From: Paenibacillus sp. PvR098 | GTDB taxonomy: Bacteria > Bacillota > Bacilli > Paenibacillales > NBRC-103111 | Length of the DNA stretch: 64,000 bases | NCBI RefSeq assembly: GCF_017833255.1 | Contig: NZ_JAFIBU010000001.1 | Location: forward strand, 1,860,001 to 1,924,000 | Reading direction: 5' to 3' | Shown: positions 17,655 to 25,804 of the stretch, piece after piece | How positions within the stretch are numbered: position 1 is the stretch's first letter | How the letters are laid out: each line of letters starts with the position of its first letter | Notes under the pieces: model-generated | Database searches by the model: none | What the model saw: only the letters and a program-made list of their open reading frames with translations | Told to the model about the DNA's origin: nothing | Position numbers and translations under genes: made by a program

Positions 17655-18839
17655 GTGGATGTCATCGTTCAGCAGAAGCAGGAGCGGCCCACTCTGGCCA
17701 TTCTCACTTACGCAGATGAAAAAAGAGTATTTCGCGGAAATCAGGACAATTTTGTTGATCTGATCCGAACCGGTGAGGAACGCGGGATGCACGTGTACGT
17801 CATGACGACCTCCGATTTCAAGCTTACCGGTAAACATGTCGTCGGCTATACGTACCAACAATCAACCAAGTCTTGGATCAAACAGCGGATGCCCCTCCCC
17901 CATGTCATATATAACCGAATTCCTTATCGCAAGTTCGAGCTTATTCCCGAGGTGCAACAGGTCATTCAGACCTGTTTGCGCCACGGACAGATCCACTTTT
18001 TCAATCCGGCCTTTTTTAACAAATGGAATTTGTTCGAATGGCTGAATAAATCACAGAAAACAAAGCCCTTCATTCCCGCAACGGAGCGTCTGTCCTCAAG
18101 CGAAGATCTCCACAATCTGCTTCAGACCTATCCCTTCCTTTACCTCAAACCCATCCGTGGTAAGGCGGGAAAAGGCATCATGAAGGTCAGCCGCATTATC
18201 GGCAGCTCAAAGAGCAAAACGTTTGAGCTCAGTATTCAGGATAAAACCAAAAGCCATATCTCCCGGTACACGACCGTCTCAGAGCTGTGGTCACAGGTTC
18301 AAGAGCTGATAAGTTCCCAAGATTATATCATACAGCAGGGAATCACCCTTTCAAGCTATAAGCAAAGACCTTTTGATCTTCGGGTGCTTGTGCAGAAAAA
18401 CGGCCAGGGCAAGTGGACCGTATCCGGCATTGGCGCACGACTCGCGGGGAAGCTCAGCATCACGACCCATGTGCCGCGTGGCGGGTCAATCGACGATCCG
18501 GCAAAGCTGCTTGGTTCTTCGTTCGGTTCAAGCGGCAGCAAACGTATCATCAGCCGTGCTCGAAAGGCGTCCTTGATCATAGCCAAACAAATTGAAAAAT
18601 CGAATGGGTATGTCCTCGGAGAAATGTCGATGGACCTTGGGGTGGATCAAGAAGGACACATTTGGTTTTTCGAGGCAAACTCCAAGCCGATGAAGTTCGA
18701 TGAACCCCCCATCCGCAAAAAATCGCTTGAGAATTTGATCGACTATTCTATGTTCTTGTATAAATCAAAGCCTCATCGTATCATCAAAACGGTTTCGGCC
18801 GTTCCCAAAACCAGAAAGAAAGCCAAGGGAGGCAGGTGA
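17655..18839 (+). CDS. YheC/YheD-family ATP-grasp protein, copy 4 (short form)
   Basis: 394 residues. It starts with GTG immediately after the copy 3 stop; AAGGAGGG lies ~8 bases upstream inside the preceding gene, so translation is coupled. ATP-grasp landmarks: KPIRGKAGKGIMKV, YIIQQGITLS, DLRVLVQKNGQG, ITTHVPRGG, EMSMDLGVDQEGHIWFFEAN. The basic C-terminal tail (PKTRKKAKGGR) may aid localisation to nucleic acid or membrane (inference). Confidence 0.85.
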   Translation: MDVIVQQKQERPTLAILTYADEKRVFRGNQDNFVDLIRTGEERGMHVYVMTTSDFKLTGKHVVGYTYQQSTKSWIKQRMPLPHVIYNRIPYRKFELIPEVQQVIQTCLRHGQIHFFNPAFFNKWNLFEWLNKSQKTKPFIPATERLSSSEDLHNLLQTYPFLYLKPIRGKAGKGIMKVSRIIGSSKSKTFELSIQDKTKSHISRYTTVSELWSQVQELISSQDYIIQQGITLSSYKQRPFDLRVLVQKNGQGKWTVSGIGARLAGKLSITTHVPRGGSIDDPAKLLGSSFGSSGSKRIISRARKASLIIAKQIEKSNGYVLGEMSMDLGVDQEGHIWFFEANSKPMKFDEPPIRKKSLENLIDYSMFLYKSKPHRIIKTVSAVPKTRKKAKGGR

Positions 18840-18846
18840 AAGACGC

Positions 18847-19953
18847 TTGAGTTATCCATTTGGCGTATTAGCTATGTATTTGACAGGACACAGACTGGAG
18901 GAGCTTTCCTTTTTTCGTAAGCTGAGCTTAAGCGGACAGAAGCTCGGGCTGGAAGTATTGGTCTTCACACCGGACGATGTAGATAGAGCCAAGTCTCGGA
19001 TTCACGCTTTGAAGTACAGCCCGACTGAGGGTAAATGGGTCCGCAAGTGGACCCGATTTCCGCCCATCATCTATGACCGCTGCCGCTATCATGGGGTAGA
19101 TAATTTCCGCAAGCTGACAAGATTTCGCAAGCAATACAGTGCCCTGCGTTATTTAAGCCGGCCGCTCACCAACAAATGGTCGATGCATCAGCTGCTTGCC
19201 GAGAATACGAGCATTGAACCGCATCTGCCGGCAACCGTGAAATATGCGAATGTTAAGGAGCTCGGCCTGTTTCTCAGAAAACATCCGGTTGTCTTCATGA
19301 AACCGAAAAGCGGAACCGGCGGGCGAGGCATCGTCAGACTACAACACATCCGGGGCAGCGATGCATATCTGATGCAGGGACGCGACCCGAACCGGCGAAT
19401 TCTGCCCGTGCAAAAAGTGACCTTGTCGCAAATTCCCGCGAAGCTCAGCGGTTGGAGACTTGAAGAGAAGTATATTATACAGCAAGGGATTACCCTTCGA
19501 TTGAAGGACGGACGGGTTCACGACTTTCGCATGCTTGTGCAAAAAGACGGCAGCGGTGAATGGCAGGTCACCGGCTGTGCCGGACGAATCGGCCCTGCAC
19601 GATCCATCACATCCAATCTCCATGGCGGGGGCACCGCCACTCCAATGGATACCCTGCTGAAGAGGCGTTTTGGCTCGGAAGAGATGGTGAGCGACATCAA
19701 AAAAAGCGCAAATGATCTCGGTTTAAACATAGTGAAGCACCTAGAAGATAAATTCGGGATGCTGTGTGAGGTTGGCATCGATCTGGCGGTTGATCCCAAA
19801 GGGCATGTCTGGCTGCTTGAAGTCAATCCAAAGCCATCTCGAGAGGTGTTCTACCGGATTGGGGAGATCGATACCTACCGGAAAGCCATCAAACGTCCAC
19901 TTGAGTACGCACTTTGGCTGAACAAACAAAAAATCAGCGGTGTCACCCGCTGA
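18847..19953 (+). CDS. YheC/YheD-family ATP-grasp protein, copy 5 (short form)
   Basis: 368 residues from a TTG at 18847; GGAGG lies upstream and no ATG fits. It opens with PFGVLAMYLTGHRLEE, the typical YheC-type start. ATP-grasp landmarks: KPKSGTGGRGIVRL, YIIQQGITLR, DFRMLVQKDGSG, SNLHGGG, EVGIDLAVDPKGHVWLLEVN. Its last codons and stop lie inside the stem of the terminator that ends the cluster. Confidence 0.85.
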   Translation: MSYPFGVLAMYLTGHRLEELSFFRKLSLSGQKLGLEVLVFTPDDVDRAKSRIHALKYSPTEGKWVRKWTRFPPIIYDRCRYHGVDNFRKLTRFRKQYSALRYLSRPLTNKWSMHQLLAENTSIEPHLPATVKYANVKELGLFLRKHPVVFMKPKSGTGGRGIVRLQHIRGSDAYLMQGRDPNRRILPVQKVTLSQIPAKLSGWRLEEKYIIQQGITLRLKDGRVHDFRMLVQKDGSGEWQVTGCAGRIGPARSITSNLHGGGTATPMDTLLKRRFGSEEMVSDIKKSANDLGLNIVKHLEDKFGMLCEVGIDLAVDPKGHVWLLEVNPKPSREVFYRIGEIDTYRKAIKRPLEYALWLNKQKISGVTR

Positions 19954-19962
19954 TTTTTTTAG
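19927..19962 (+). terminator. terminator of the YheC/YheD-like operon
   Basis: AAAAAATCAGCGG / CCGCTGATTTTTT around a 6-base loop. The stem contains the final codons of ATP-grasp copy 5. The A-rich 5' side could also end transcripts on the other strand. Confidence 0.85.
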
Positions 19963-20016
19963 TTATTTTATTCAGTTGGATAAGATAAGTTCCATGATAT
20001 CCCTTTATCCATGCGT

Positions 20017-20700
20017 TTACGTTTGATCTGCCAGTTTCAGCAGCCCGCTGAAACCCGCGATCCGCACGTCAGCTTCGTCCAGCTCGCCTTCCTTTCGAAA
20101 GCCTGCATAATCGCAGCCGACGACGAACAAGTTATTGCCATGTCCAGCCTCCACATCCGAGGAGCGATCGCCTACCATCCAAGCAGATGCCACCTCATGC
20201 TTCTCCAGAAGCATCCTCACCAGATCTACCTTGGATCGGGTTTGAAACTCCCCAGCGCTGTACAGGCCGTCCGGCTTAAACAGCGGCTCCAGTCCTTGAT
20301 ACCGAATGACGCCCTTGACATAAGCCTCAAGCCCGTTGCTCGCGATAAAAAGCCGGATTCCCCGTCCGTGCAGCTCCTTAAGCGTGTCCGTCACTCCGTC
20401 ATACAGCTTCCCTTCACCACGAGCCATCCCTTCAAGCTGCAGCTTCAGCAGCAGCTCGTCCGCCCTGCGGTGAACCGCGTGGTCTACATCGGGCATGACG
20501 ATCTGCCATATGTGCTCCAGCAGCATCCCCAGCCCGCTGAGAATATGTTTCTCCGGCGGTGTTTCACCTTCATACAGCCCCTCCGCGCGCAGTCTGTCGA
20601 AAGTCCCATGGTAAGCCGGCAGCAGCAGCGTTTCCGTTTGAAACAAAGTCCCGTCCAGGTCGAAGATCATTGCCTCCGGCTTTTTAGTTGCAATCGCCAA
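20017..20700 (-). CDS. HAD-family phosphatase (phosphoglycolate phosphatase-like)
   Basis: 227 residues. Motif I DLDGTLFQT is at residues 14-22, motif II in LFIASNGLEAY, the motif III Lys in FQTRSKVDL and motif IV GDRSSDVEAGH. A helical cap lies between motifs I and II. This matches the PpaX/Gph-type group of small-molecule phosphatases; the substrate is unknown. The start is TTG at 20700 with GGGAGGAG eight bases upstream. Confidence 0.8.
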   Translation of the reverse strand: MAIATKKPEAMIFDLDGTLFQTETLLLPAYHGTFDRLRAEGLYEGETPPEKHILSGLGMLLEHIWQIVMPDVDHAVHRRADELLLKLQLEGMARGEGKLYDGVTDTLKELHGRGIRLFIASNGLEAYVKGVIRYQGLEPLFKPDGLYSAGEFQTRSKVDLVRMLLEKHEVASAWMVGDRSSDVEAGHGNNLFVVGCDYAGFRKEGELDEADVRIAGFSGLLKLADQT

Positions 20701-20788
20701 TTTGTTCTCCTCCCCTGTCCTTCAAACATGTCAAGTTCTATACAACCATGGTTTGCAAAGATTGTCAATCCTGCATTGTCCATTCCTT

Positions 20789-21742
20789 TTATTCCATTTC
20801 CATACCGGTTCTGCGCAATTTGACGTCGTAGGTAACCTTAATATCCGCTTTAGGAAAGTCCGTTTTCCAGTCGAGCTTGCGCCACATTTGGGGATGAAAT
20901 GCCTTTACTTTCCTACCGATTCCCAGAATATCAACTTTGTACTCTTTTTGGAGCTTCCAAAGCATGGCCTTGGTTTCTTTCTCCAGATAGCTCTCGGCAT
21001 CCTGCTCCAGTTGTTCTATTTCCTTCGGATCAGAGAAATTGGTATCAAACGTTTTGCCAAGCAAATCCCCTTCAAGCAAAATGTTAATCCGCGACTGAAG
21101 GTACCGTTTTTATAAACAAAGCGATCCTCCAAATCAATAAATTTCGTGCTGAAGGAGATCAGATCCTCCGGACGATTCCGGTAGGGGAACACAAGATAAC
21201 CCCCATCCTTTTTTTCTCTCGTATATAGATCATTTTCCATGTTTCCTTATCGTCAAGTGTGCCGTTCATCCGATCATCCGATCCTCTCGTAACACGGCAA
21301 TACCGCTTCACTTGATGTCGTTTTCATTTACCTCAAAATAATTCAGATATGGATGGCTGATGCTCGACGACAGATTAATGTAAAATTTCCCGAGGTTCAT
21401 ATCGGGGATTCGGCCGCTTTCATCCCCGGTCTCAATGAGTGACATCAAAAATACCGTAGTAGGAATCTGTTCGAGTTCGGGGCTGGCCCGCAGCAGGCCA
21501 GCCACTTCTCCTTTCACTACAACCGGCCATAGCAAACGGCGCAGCTGGGGATCCCGACGGAACGCATCTGTAACATCTTTTACTCCTTCTTTGGCGATCT
21601 CCTCACCAATGGCAATGATTCGCGTATGTCCATAAAAAAGCTGCTGATTTAAACGTTTTTGCATATTATTAAAAGCATCCACAACCGTTAGCCCGGTGGA
21701 CGACATGACTTTGACCGCTTCTCCTTTACCGCCTCCTCCTCC
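20789..21742 (-). pseudogene. broken Ger(x)C-type spore germination lipoprotein gene
   Basis: Reading leftward, an N-terminal Ger(x)C domain (KVMSSTGLTVVDAFNNMQKR, FYGHTRIIAIGEEIAKEG, DAFRRDPQLR) runs to an in-frame TGA at 21308-21310. The frame continues past it as SGIAVLREDRMIG, the usual linker of this family. At least two frameshifts follow, near 21265 and near 21095, before the C-terminal domain (KLQKEYKVDILGIGRKVKAF, ending LRRTGMEME). The signal peptide and lipobox are missing. Ger(x)C proteins are the lipoprotein subunits of nutrient germinant receptors; this copy cannot make one. Confidence 0.8.
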
Positions 21743-21850
21743 TCTCCGGGCTATGATAAAACTGGGTAAACACAGCCGGTGTAATAAGGGCGAAAGGGGT
21801 TCCATCGCAGAGCACGATGACTTTGCCTTCAAGTAAATTGGCGGTCTTGC
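21743..21850 (-). pseudogene. fragment of a GerA-family germinant receptor subunit
   Basis: About 35 codons read LLEGKVIVLCDGTPFALITP followed by AVFTQFYHSPE, a highly conserved internal block of GerA-family receptor A subunits. It then runs out of frame into the Ger(x)C remnant at ~21743. The rest of the A subunit, and any B subunit, are missing, so a deletion appears to have fused mid-GerA to early Ger(x)C. Confidence 0.75.
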
Positions 21851-22364
21851 ATTTTTTAAAGACGACAATTTGGTCGGCGTCACAAAGCCGCTCGAAATCG
21901 CATTTTTCATGGGAATCATCGGTTTCAAAGGAGGAGGCTACACCGCCTTTACTCCTTATCCCGATAATTCGCACACCATCATGTTTCGGGCAAACTACCG
22001 TTCGTCCAAAATCAAGGTGCAGCGGGTAAACGGTCGACCACATGCTGAGGTTTGGGTGCAAATCGAAGGGAATATCGAGGAAAAGTCGGATGAACATACA
22101 CATTACATGAACAACAAAACGCTGCAATCGCTCGAAAAGGAAATTGCCAAGCTGTTGGAAGCGGGATACTTAGAGCTGATTGAGAAAACTCAAAAGGCAG
22201 GCACGGATATTTTTGGCTTCGGGGAGTATTTTCGAGCCAGAGAATCGGATTATTGGAACCGTGAAATCAAAACAAAACAAAACTGGCGGAATATTTACAA
22301 GGAACTGACCGTTGAGCTGCATGTCCAAATCAAAATCCGGAGAGTTGGAATAAAATCCCAATAA
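21832..22364 (+). pseudogene. C-terminal fragment of a second Ger(x)C gene, opposite orientation
   Basis: On the plus strand the frame reads GGLAFFKDDNLVGVTKP, the standard middle motif of Ger(x)C, and then the complete C-terminal domain to the stop at 22364 (VWVQIEGNIEE, LEKEIAKLLE, KAGTDIFGFGEYFRA, VELHVQIKIRRVG). The N-terminal domain, signal peptide and lipobox are absent. Its 5' boundary at ~21832-21850 is where the GerA fragment begins on the other strand, which marks an inversion or deletion junction. Confidence 0.75.
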
Positions 22365-22386
22365 TAGAGAAAAGGAGGAATGGCGG

Positions 22387-22655
22387 ATGCATCAAGCTTA
22401 CGTCGGATATTTTTTATATACTGAACTGCTATTTTTCTTATCCGGCATGATGCTGATCGGAGTGGATGCCAAAACGTATGCTGACGCCAAAAACATGAAG
22501 GAAAACCGCGCCGCACGGTTCTTGGGTGGTTCAATCTGGTCGCCGGGCTAGTAAGCGCGGCAGGCTACTATGTCTACTCCATGGATCTTGTAGGAAGACC
22601 GTTCCTTCCTGACCAAGTTGAACGATCTTCCCTCAGAACGCAAAAAACAATTGCT
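22387..22655 (+). pseudogene. frameshifted small membrane protein gene of the germination cluster
   Basis: The ATG at 22387 has AAGGAGGAA upstream and lies 22 bases after the Ger(x)C fragment. It reads a membrane helix, GVDAKTYADAKNMKENRAAR, then FLGGSIWSPG and stops at 22551. One frame over, the text continues sensibly as FLGWFNLVAGLVSAAGYYVY (second helix) and later FLTKLNDLPSERKKQLLYTI, so at least two frameshifts are present. It resembles small two-helix proteins often found in germination operons; the family is not firmly identified. Confidence 0.55.
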
Positions 22656-23444
22656 CTACACCATCGGCTTTCTCAGAACAACCATCCACTCATCAATCGT
22701 AATGGAGCTAATTTCCCCATTCTTCAATACCAATTCGCAGTATTCCTGTATATCCTTGTCCGCCTGAAGGATATGAGATTCCACCCGCTTCACCTGCACT
22801 TCCGATCTGGCAGTTCGTCGAACCCATGTAGGAAATTCGAACGTTTTCTTACGAATCCGTTGATTCAGAACATCCAGGCCTGCATTCTTCATCCAACCTG
22901 TCCATTGAACCTGGCTGCAGCAACGGACGTGGCTTTCATCCCTTAACATCTCTAATGTATTGATGAATGAATCCAAATGTAACGCTTCCGGAACCACATT
23001 ATCAATAAGTAGAAACTTGCCGCCAGGCTTCAGGACTCGCGCCACTTCCCTGATAAATCTTACCGGGTCAGGAAAATGATGAGCGGCAATCCGGCAGGTC
23101 ACGGAATCAAAAGAACCCTCCAAAAAAGGTAAATTCTCGGCATCGGCCACCATAAACCAAACATTGCGGCAGCCCACCCCTTTCAAATGATTCCGGGCTG
23201 CGGCTAGCATCTCCATCGTCAAATCAACAGCAAAAATATGCTCTACACGAGGGGAAAGCGCTTTCGAAACATGACCACCTCCGGTAGCTACGTCAAGCAC
23301 ATGCCAATCCGCCTGAGGCTCCAGCCACTCCACCAAAAGCGATAGGTCATCGGCTTTGGCATGTGAGTTACTGGATACATATTTTTCAGCATTTCTCGAA
23401 AACTGATCTTGTACCTTTTCTTTGGCCTGCTTCGGATCCATCAT
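22656..23444 (-). CDS. class I SAM-dependent methyltransferase
   Basis: 262 residues of the UbiE/YcgJ-like type. The SAM-binding motif I LDVATGGGHVSKAL is at about 50-63, the acidic AVDLTMEML follows, then ADAENLPF and RVLKPGGKFLLID. Substrate unknown. The start is ATG at 23444, or the adjacent ATG at 23441. The 3' end overlaps or abuts remnants of the plus-strand germination pseudogenes, and no clear terminator separates them. Confidence 0.85.
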   Translation of the reverse strand: MMDPKQAKEKVQDQFSRNAEKYVSSNSHAKADDLSLLVEWLEPQADWHVLDVATGGGHVSKALSPRVEHIFAVDLTMEMLAAARNHLKGVGCRNVWFMVADAENLPFLEGSFDSVTCRIAAHHFPDPVRFIREVARVLKPGGKFLLIDNVVPEALHLDSFINTLEMLRDESHVRCCSQVQWTGWMKNAGLDVLNQRIRKKTFEFPTWVRRTARSEVQVKRVESHILQADKDIQEYCELVLKNGEISSITIDEWMVVLRKPMV

Positions 23445-23616
23445 GACTTCTGTTCCCTCCTACTTCATGCAAGGATTAGACGGTTATTTCAACATGCCCA
23501 AAGCGCTGCATCTTCCCTTACGCATTGATGTCTATACTCTGTCTATACTCTAGCATACTTCTGTCCGGCATCCTAGCCATTGCTCACCAATAACTCCTCT
23601 TTCGAAAACAAAAGTA

Positions 23617-23638
23617 GGCGAAGTCCTTGGACTTCGCC
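23617..23638 (-). terminator. terminator of the cotJ operon
   Basis: Perfect 10-bp stem GGCGAAGTCC / GGACTTCGCC with a 2-base centre (so a shorter effective stem). On the minus strand it is followed by TACTTTTGTTTTC. Lies about 30 bases past the cotJC stop. Confidence 0.7.
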
Positions 23639-23669
23639 GGGCGAGACGATACAAACGACAAACCTCCGA

Positions 23670-24239
23670 TCAAAACACCTTCTTCGCGCTCTGATCCGCC
23701 TTCACAATCTCTACTGCTTCACGAAACCGCATGGAGTGGACGACTTCCCGCTCCCGTAAAAACTTGAGTCCGTCCTGCAAATCTACATCATCCGTCAAAT
23801 CAATCAACCATTGATAGGTCGCACGAGCTTTTTCTTCGGCCGCTATATCTTCATACAGGTCCGCGATAGGATCACCTTTGGCTTGAATATAAGCCGCCGT
23901 CCACGGAACACCTTCAGCATTACTGTAGTACAGCGCCCGATCATGGCTGGCATAATGAGCGTCCAGTCCAGCCGCCTTCAGCTGATCCACCGTAGCATCT
24001 TTAGTCAATTTGTAAATCATGGTAGCGATCATCTCAAGATGAGCAAATTCTTCCGTGCCGATATCCGTCAGCAGACCGATGACTTTGTCCGGGATCGTGT
24101 AGCGTTGATTCAAATAACGGAGAGCCGCGGCGAGCTCGCCGTCCGCACCGCCATATTGCTCCAGCAAAAGCTTTGCCATTCTCGGATCACATTTACTAAC
24201 CTTTACCGGATACTGCAGCTTCTTTTCATAGATCCACAT
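23670..24239 (-). CDS. cotJC: spore coat protein CotJC (manganese catalase family)
   Basis: 189 residues from the ATG at 24239 (GGAGAGGAG seven bases upstream), the same length as Bacillus CotJC. The ferritin-like four-helix fold carries the di-manganese ligands in LLTDIGTEEFAHLEMI and DIAAEEKARATYQWLIDL, with E and H residues in EREVVHSMRF. It belongs to the Mn-catalase-like family and is part of the inner spore coat complex with CotJA. Last gene of cotJABC. Confidence 0.92.
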   Translation of the reverse strand: MWIYEKKLQYPVKVSKCDPRMAKLLLEQYGGADGELAAALRYLNQRYTIPDKVIGLLTDIGTEEFAHLEMIATMIYKLTKDATVDQLKAAGLDAHYASHDRALYYSNAEGVPWTAAYIQAKGDPIADLYEDIAAEEKARATYQWLIDLTDDVDLQDGLKFLREREVVHSMRFREAVEIVKADQSAKKVF

Positions 24240-24268
24240 GCCACTGCTCCTCTCCAGCAATCAATAGA

Positions 24269-24532
24269 TTAAACTTGCCATGGCCAAGGGGTCTCGTTCC
24301 ACTGCCACGGGTGCTTTGAATAGCTCTGCCCGTAATGCTTTAGAGGACCGAACTCCAGCTCAAAGCATCCGGCCAGATGCATTCTATGCTGCGCGCATTG
24401 ATTGTACTGCTGGATGGCTTGAACGTCTTGCGGATGTGTATCCAGATAAAGTGTGAGCTCCACCAGCACGAAATCGATCGCCTGCAGTTCCTGCAGCATG
24501 GTGTAATAATGTTCCGGAAGCGGTTGTTGCAT
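24269..24532 (-). CDS. cotJB: spore coat protein CotJB
   Basis: 87 residues from the ATG at 24532 (AAGGAG eight bases upstream); the open frame extends to 24562 without a ribosome site. The YYTMLQELQAIDFVLVELTL and YLDTHPQDVQAI segments and the Trp-rich end (HPWQWNETPWPW) are typical of CotJB. It lies between cotJA and cotJC with short gaps and is needed with them in the coat. Confidence 0.9.
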   Translation of the reverse strand: MQQPLPEHYYTMLQELQAIDFVLVELTLYLDTHPQDVQAIQQYNQCAQHRMHLAGCFELEFGPLKHYGQSYSKHPWQWNETPWPWQV

Positions 24533-24555
24533 ACCTATTCTCCTTCCTTCACGCT

Positions 24556-24759
24556 TCAACAATTTTTGGGTGAGTACGGACTAAAGAGCGCCGGCCAGAG
24601 CGTACCTCGCATCAGCGCCTCCATCGGTGGGTATTGGGGAAGATGCATTGGCTGATAATTGATATAGAGGTTTGGCGGGGTACTGTAGGTCTTCACCATA
24701 ATCGGCGGACACGGATCCAGCGGACTGTGATACGGATACCAAGCTTTCTCTTGTTCCAT
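24556..24759 (-). CDS. cotJA: spore coat protein CotJA
   Basis: 67 residues, proline- and tyrosine-rich (YPYHSPLDPCPPIMVKTYSTPP, quoted in part), ending in MEALMRGTLWPALFSPY, the conserved CotJA block. The ATG at 24759 has AAGGAGG ten bases upstream. First gene of cotJABC, which is sigma-E controlled in Bacillus. No convincing promoter was pinned down by eye in 24760-24845. Confidence 0.88.
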   Translation of the reverse strand: MEQEKAWYPYHSPLDPCPPIMVKTYSTPPNLYINYQPMHLPQYPPMEALMRGTLWPALFSPYSPKNC

Positions 24760-24844
24760 GACGGATATGCCTCCTTATGCATTCTATCCTTATGTATACA
24801 GTGCCTCTTTGTCCATTATGATTAGATCTATCGATTCTACAGAC

Positions 24845-24876
24845 GCAAAAAAAGACCGCCATCCAGACGGTCTTCC
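24845..24876 (-). terminator. terminator after the YitT-family gene
   Basis: On the minus strand, AAGACCG / CGGTCTT pair around a 9-base loop and are followed by TTTTTTTGC. Lies directly after the stop at 24880. Confidence 0.8.
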
Positions 24877-24879
24877 ACA

Positions 24880-25764
24880 CTAATGAATATCTTTCTTCTT
24901 GAATCGTCCGCCCTTCACATCGTGAATGTTGCCGACAGCAAGAAAAGCGGTCTGATCCAGCTCTTCTACGATGGATTTCAGCTTTGCTTCCTCCAGACGG
25001 TTGATCACGCAGAAGATCACACGTTTGGTGCCGCCTGTAAAGCCCCCTTCACCTTGTAAATAGGTAACGCCGCGGCCCAGACGGCTTATGATCGCGTCGC
25101 CGATTTCGCGGCTGTTTTCGCTGATGATCCAGACGGATTTGGATTCGTCAAAGCCTTCAATGGTAATATCGATCATTTTGAATGCAATATAGTAGGCAAT
25201 TAACGAGTACATCGCCCGATCCCAACCAAAGACGAAGCCCGCGCTGCTGAGAATGAAAAGATTAAAGAACATCACGACTTCGCCTACGGAGAACGGTGTT
25301 TTTTTGCTGAACAGGATAGCCAAAATTTCAGTTCCGTCTAGCGAACCGCCAGAGCGGATGACCATGCCTACCCCGATGCCGAGAATGATACCTCCAAACA
25401 CGGATGCGAGAAGCGGGTCAATCGTGAGCGGCTGAACCGGATGCAGCAGCCAAGTTCCGGCAGACATAAGGATTACCGCGTACAATGTGGATAAGGCAAA
25501 GGTTTTGCCAATTTGTTTATACCCGACAAATAAAAAAGGAATGTTGTATACCAGCAGAAAAATTCCGACCGGTATTGCCGACAAGTGCGAAGTAATGATG
25601 GAGATGCCTACAATACCTCCATCAATGATCCTATTAGGGACGAGAAAAATTTCAAGTCCAACGGATACGAGTCCGGCCCCAACGAAAATGAGAAGGGCAC
25701 GGCGCACAAGTTTCGACACAGACAGTTTGGAGTGCTGCTTGACTTGCTGCAAGTCCGCTTGCAT
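24880..25764 (-). CDS. YitT-family membrane protein (DUF161 + DUF2179)
   Basis: 294 residues. Five or so membrane segments (about 22-42, 60-80, 88-108, 118-140, 160-185) carry the repeated GGIVGIS / GGSLDGTEI loop signatures of the YitT family. A soluble C-terminal DUF2179 domain follows (GVTYLQGEGGFTGGTKRVIF...VGNIHDVKGGRFK, quoted in part). Function is unknown in the family. The ATG at 25764 has GGGGAGAG upstream; a separate unit from cotJ. Confidence 0.85.
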   Translation of the reverse strand: MQADLQQVKQHSKLSVSKLVRRALLIFVGAGLVSVGLEIFLVPNRIIDGGIVGISIITSHLSAIPVGIFLLVYNIPFLFVGYKQIGKTFALSTLYAVILMSAGTWLLHPVQPLTIDPLLASVFGGIILGIGVGMVIRSGGSLDGTEILAILFSKKTPFSVGEVVMFFNLFILSSAGFVFGWDRAMYSLIAYYIAFKMIDITIEGFDESKSVWIISENSREIGDAIISRLGRGVTYLQGEGGFTGGTKRVIFCVINRLEEAKLKSIVEELDQTAFLAVGNIHDVKGGRFKKKDIH

Positions 25765-25804
25765 ATAACTCTCCCCTTTTTATGAGTGAATGCTTGGGTT
25801 CAGG

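Noticed and set aside
21870-22364. Intact 164-residue gene
   Set aside because: It is the C-terminal domain of Ger(x)C with upstream family text continuing in the same frame before the ATG, so a fragment rather than a gene.
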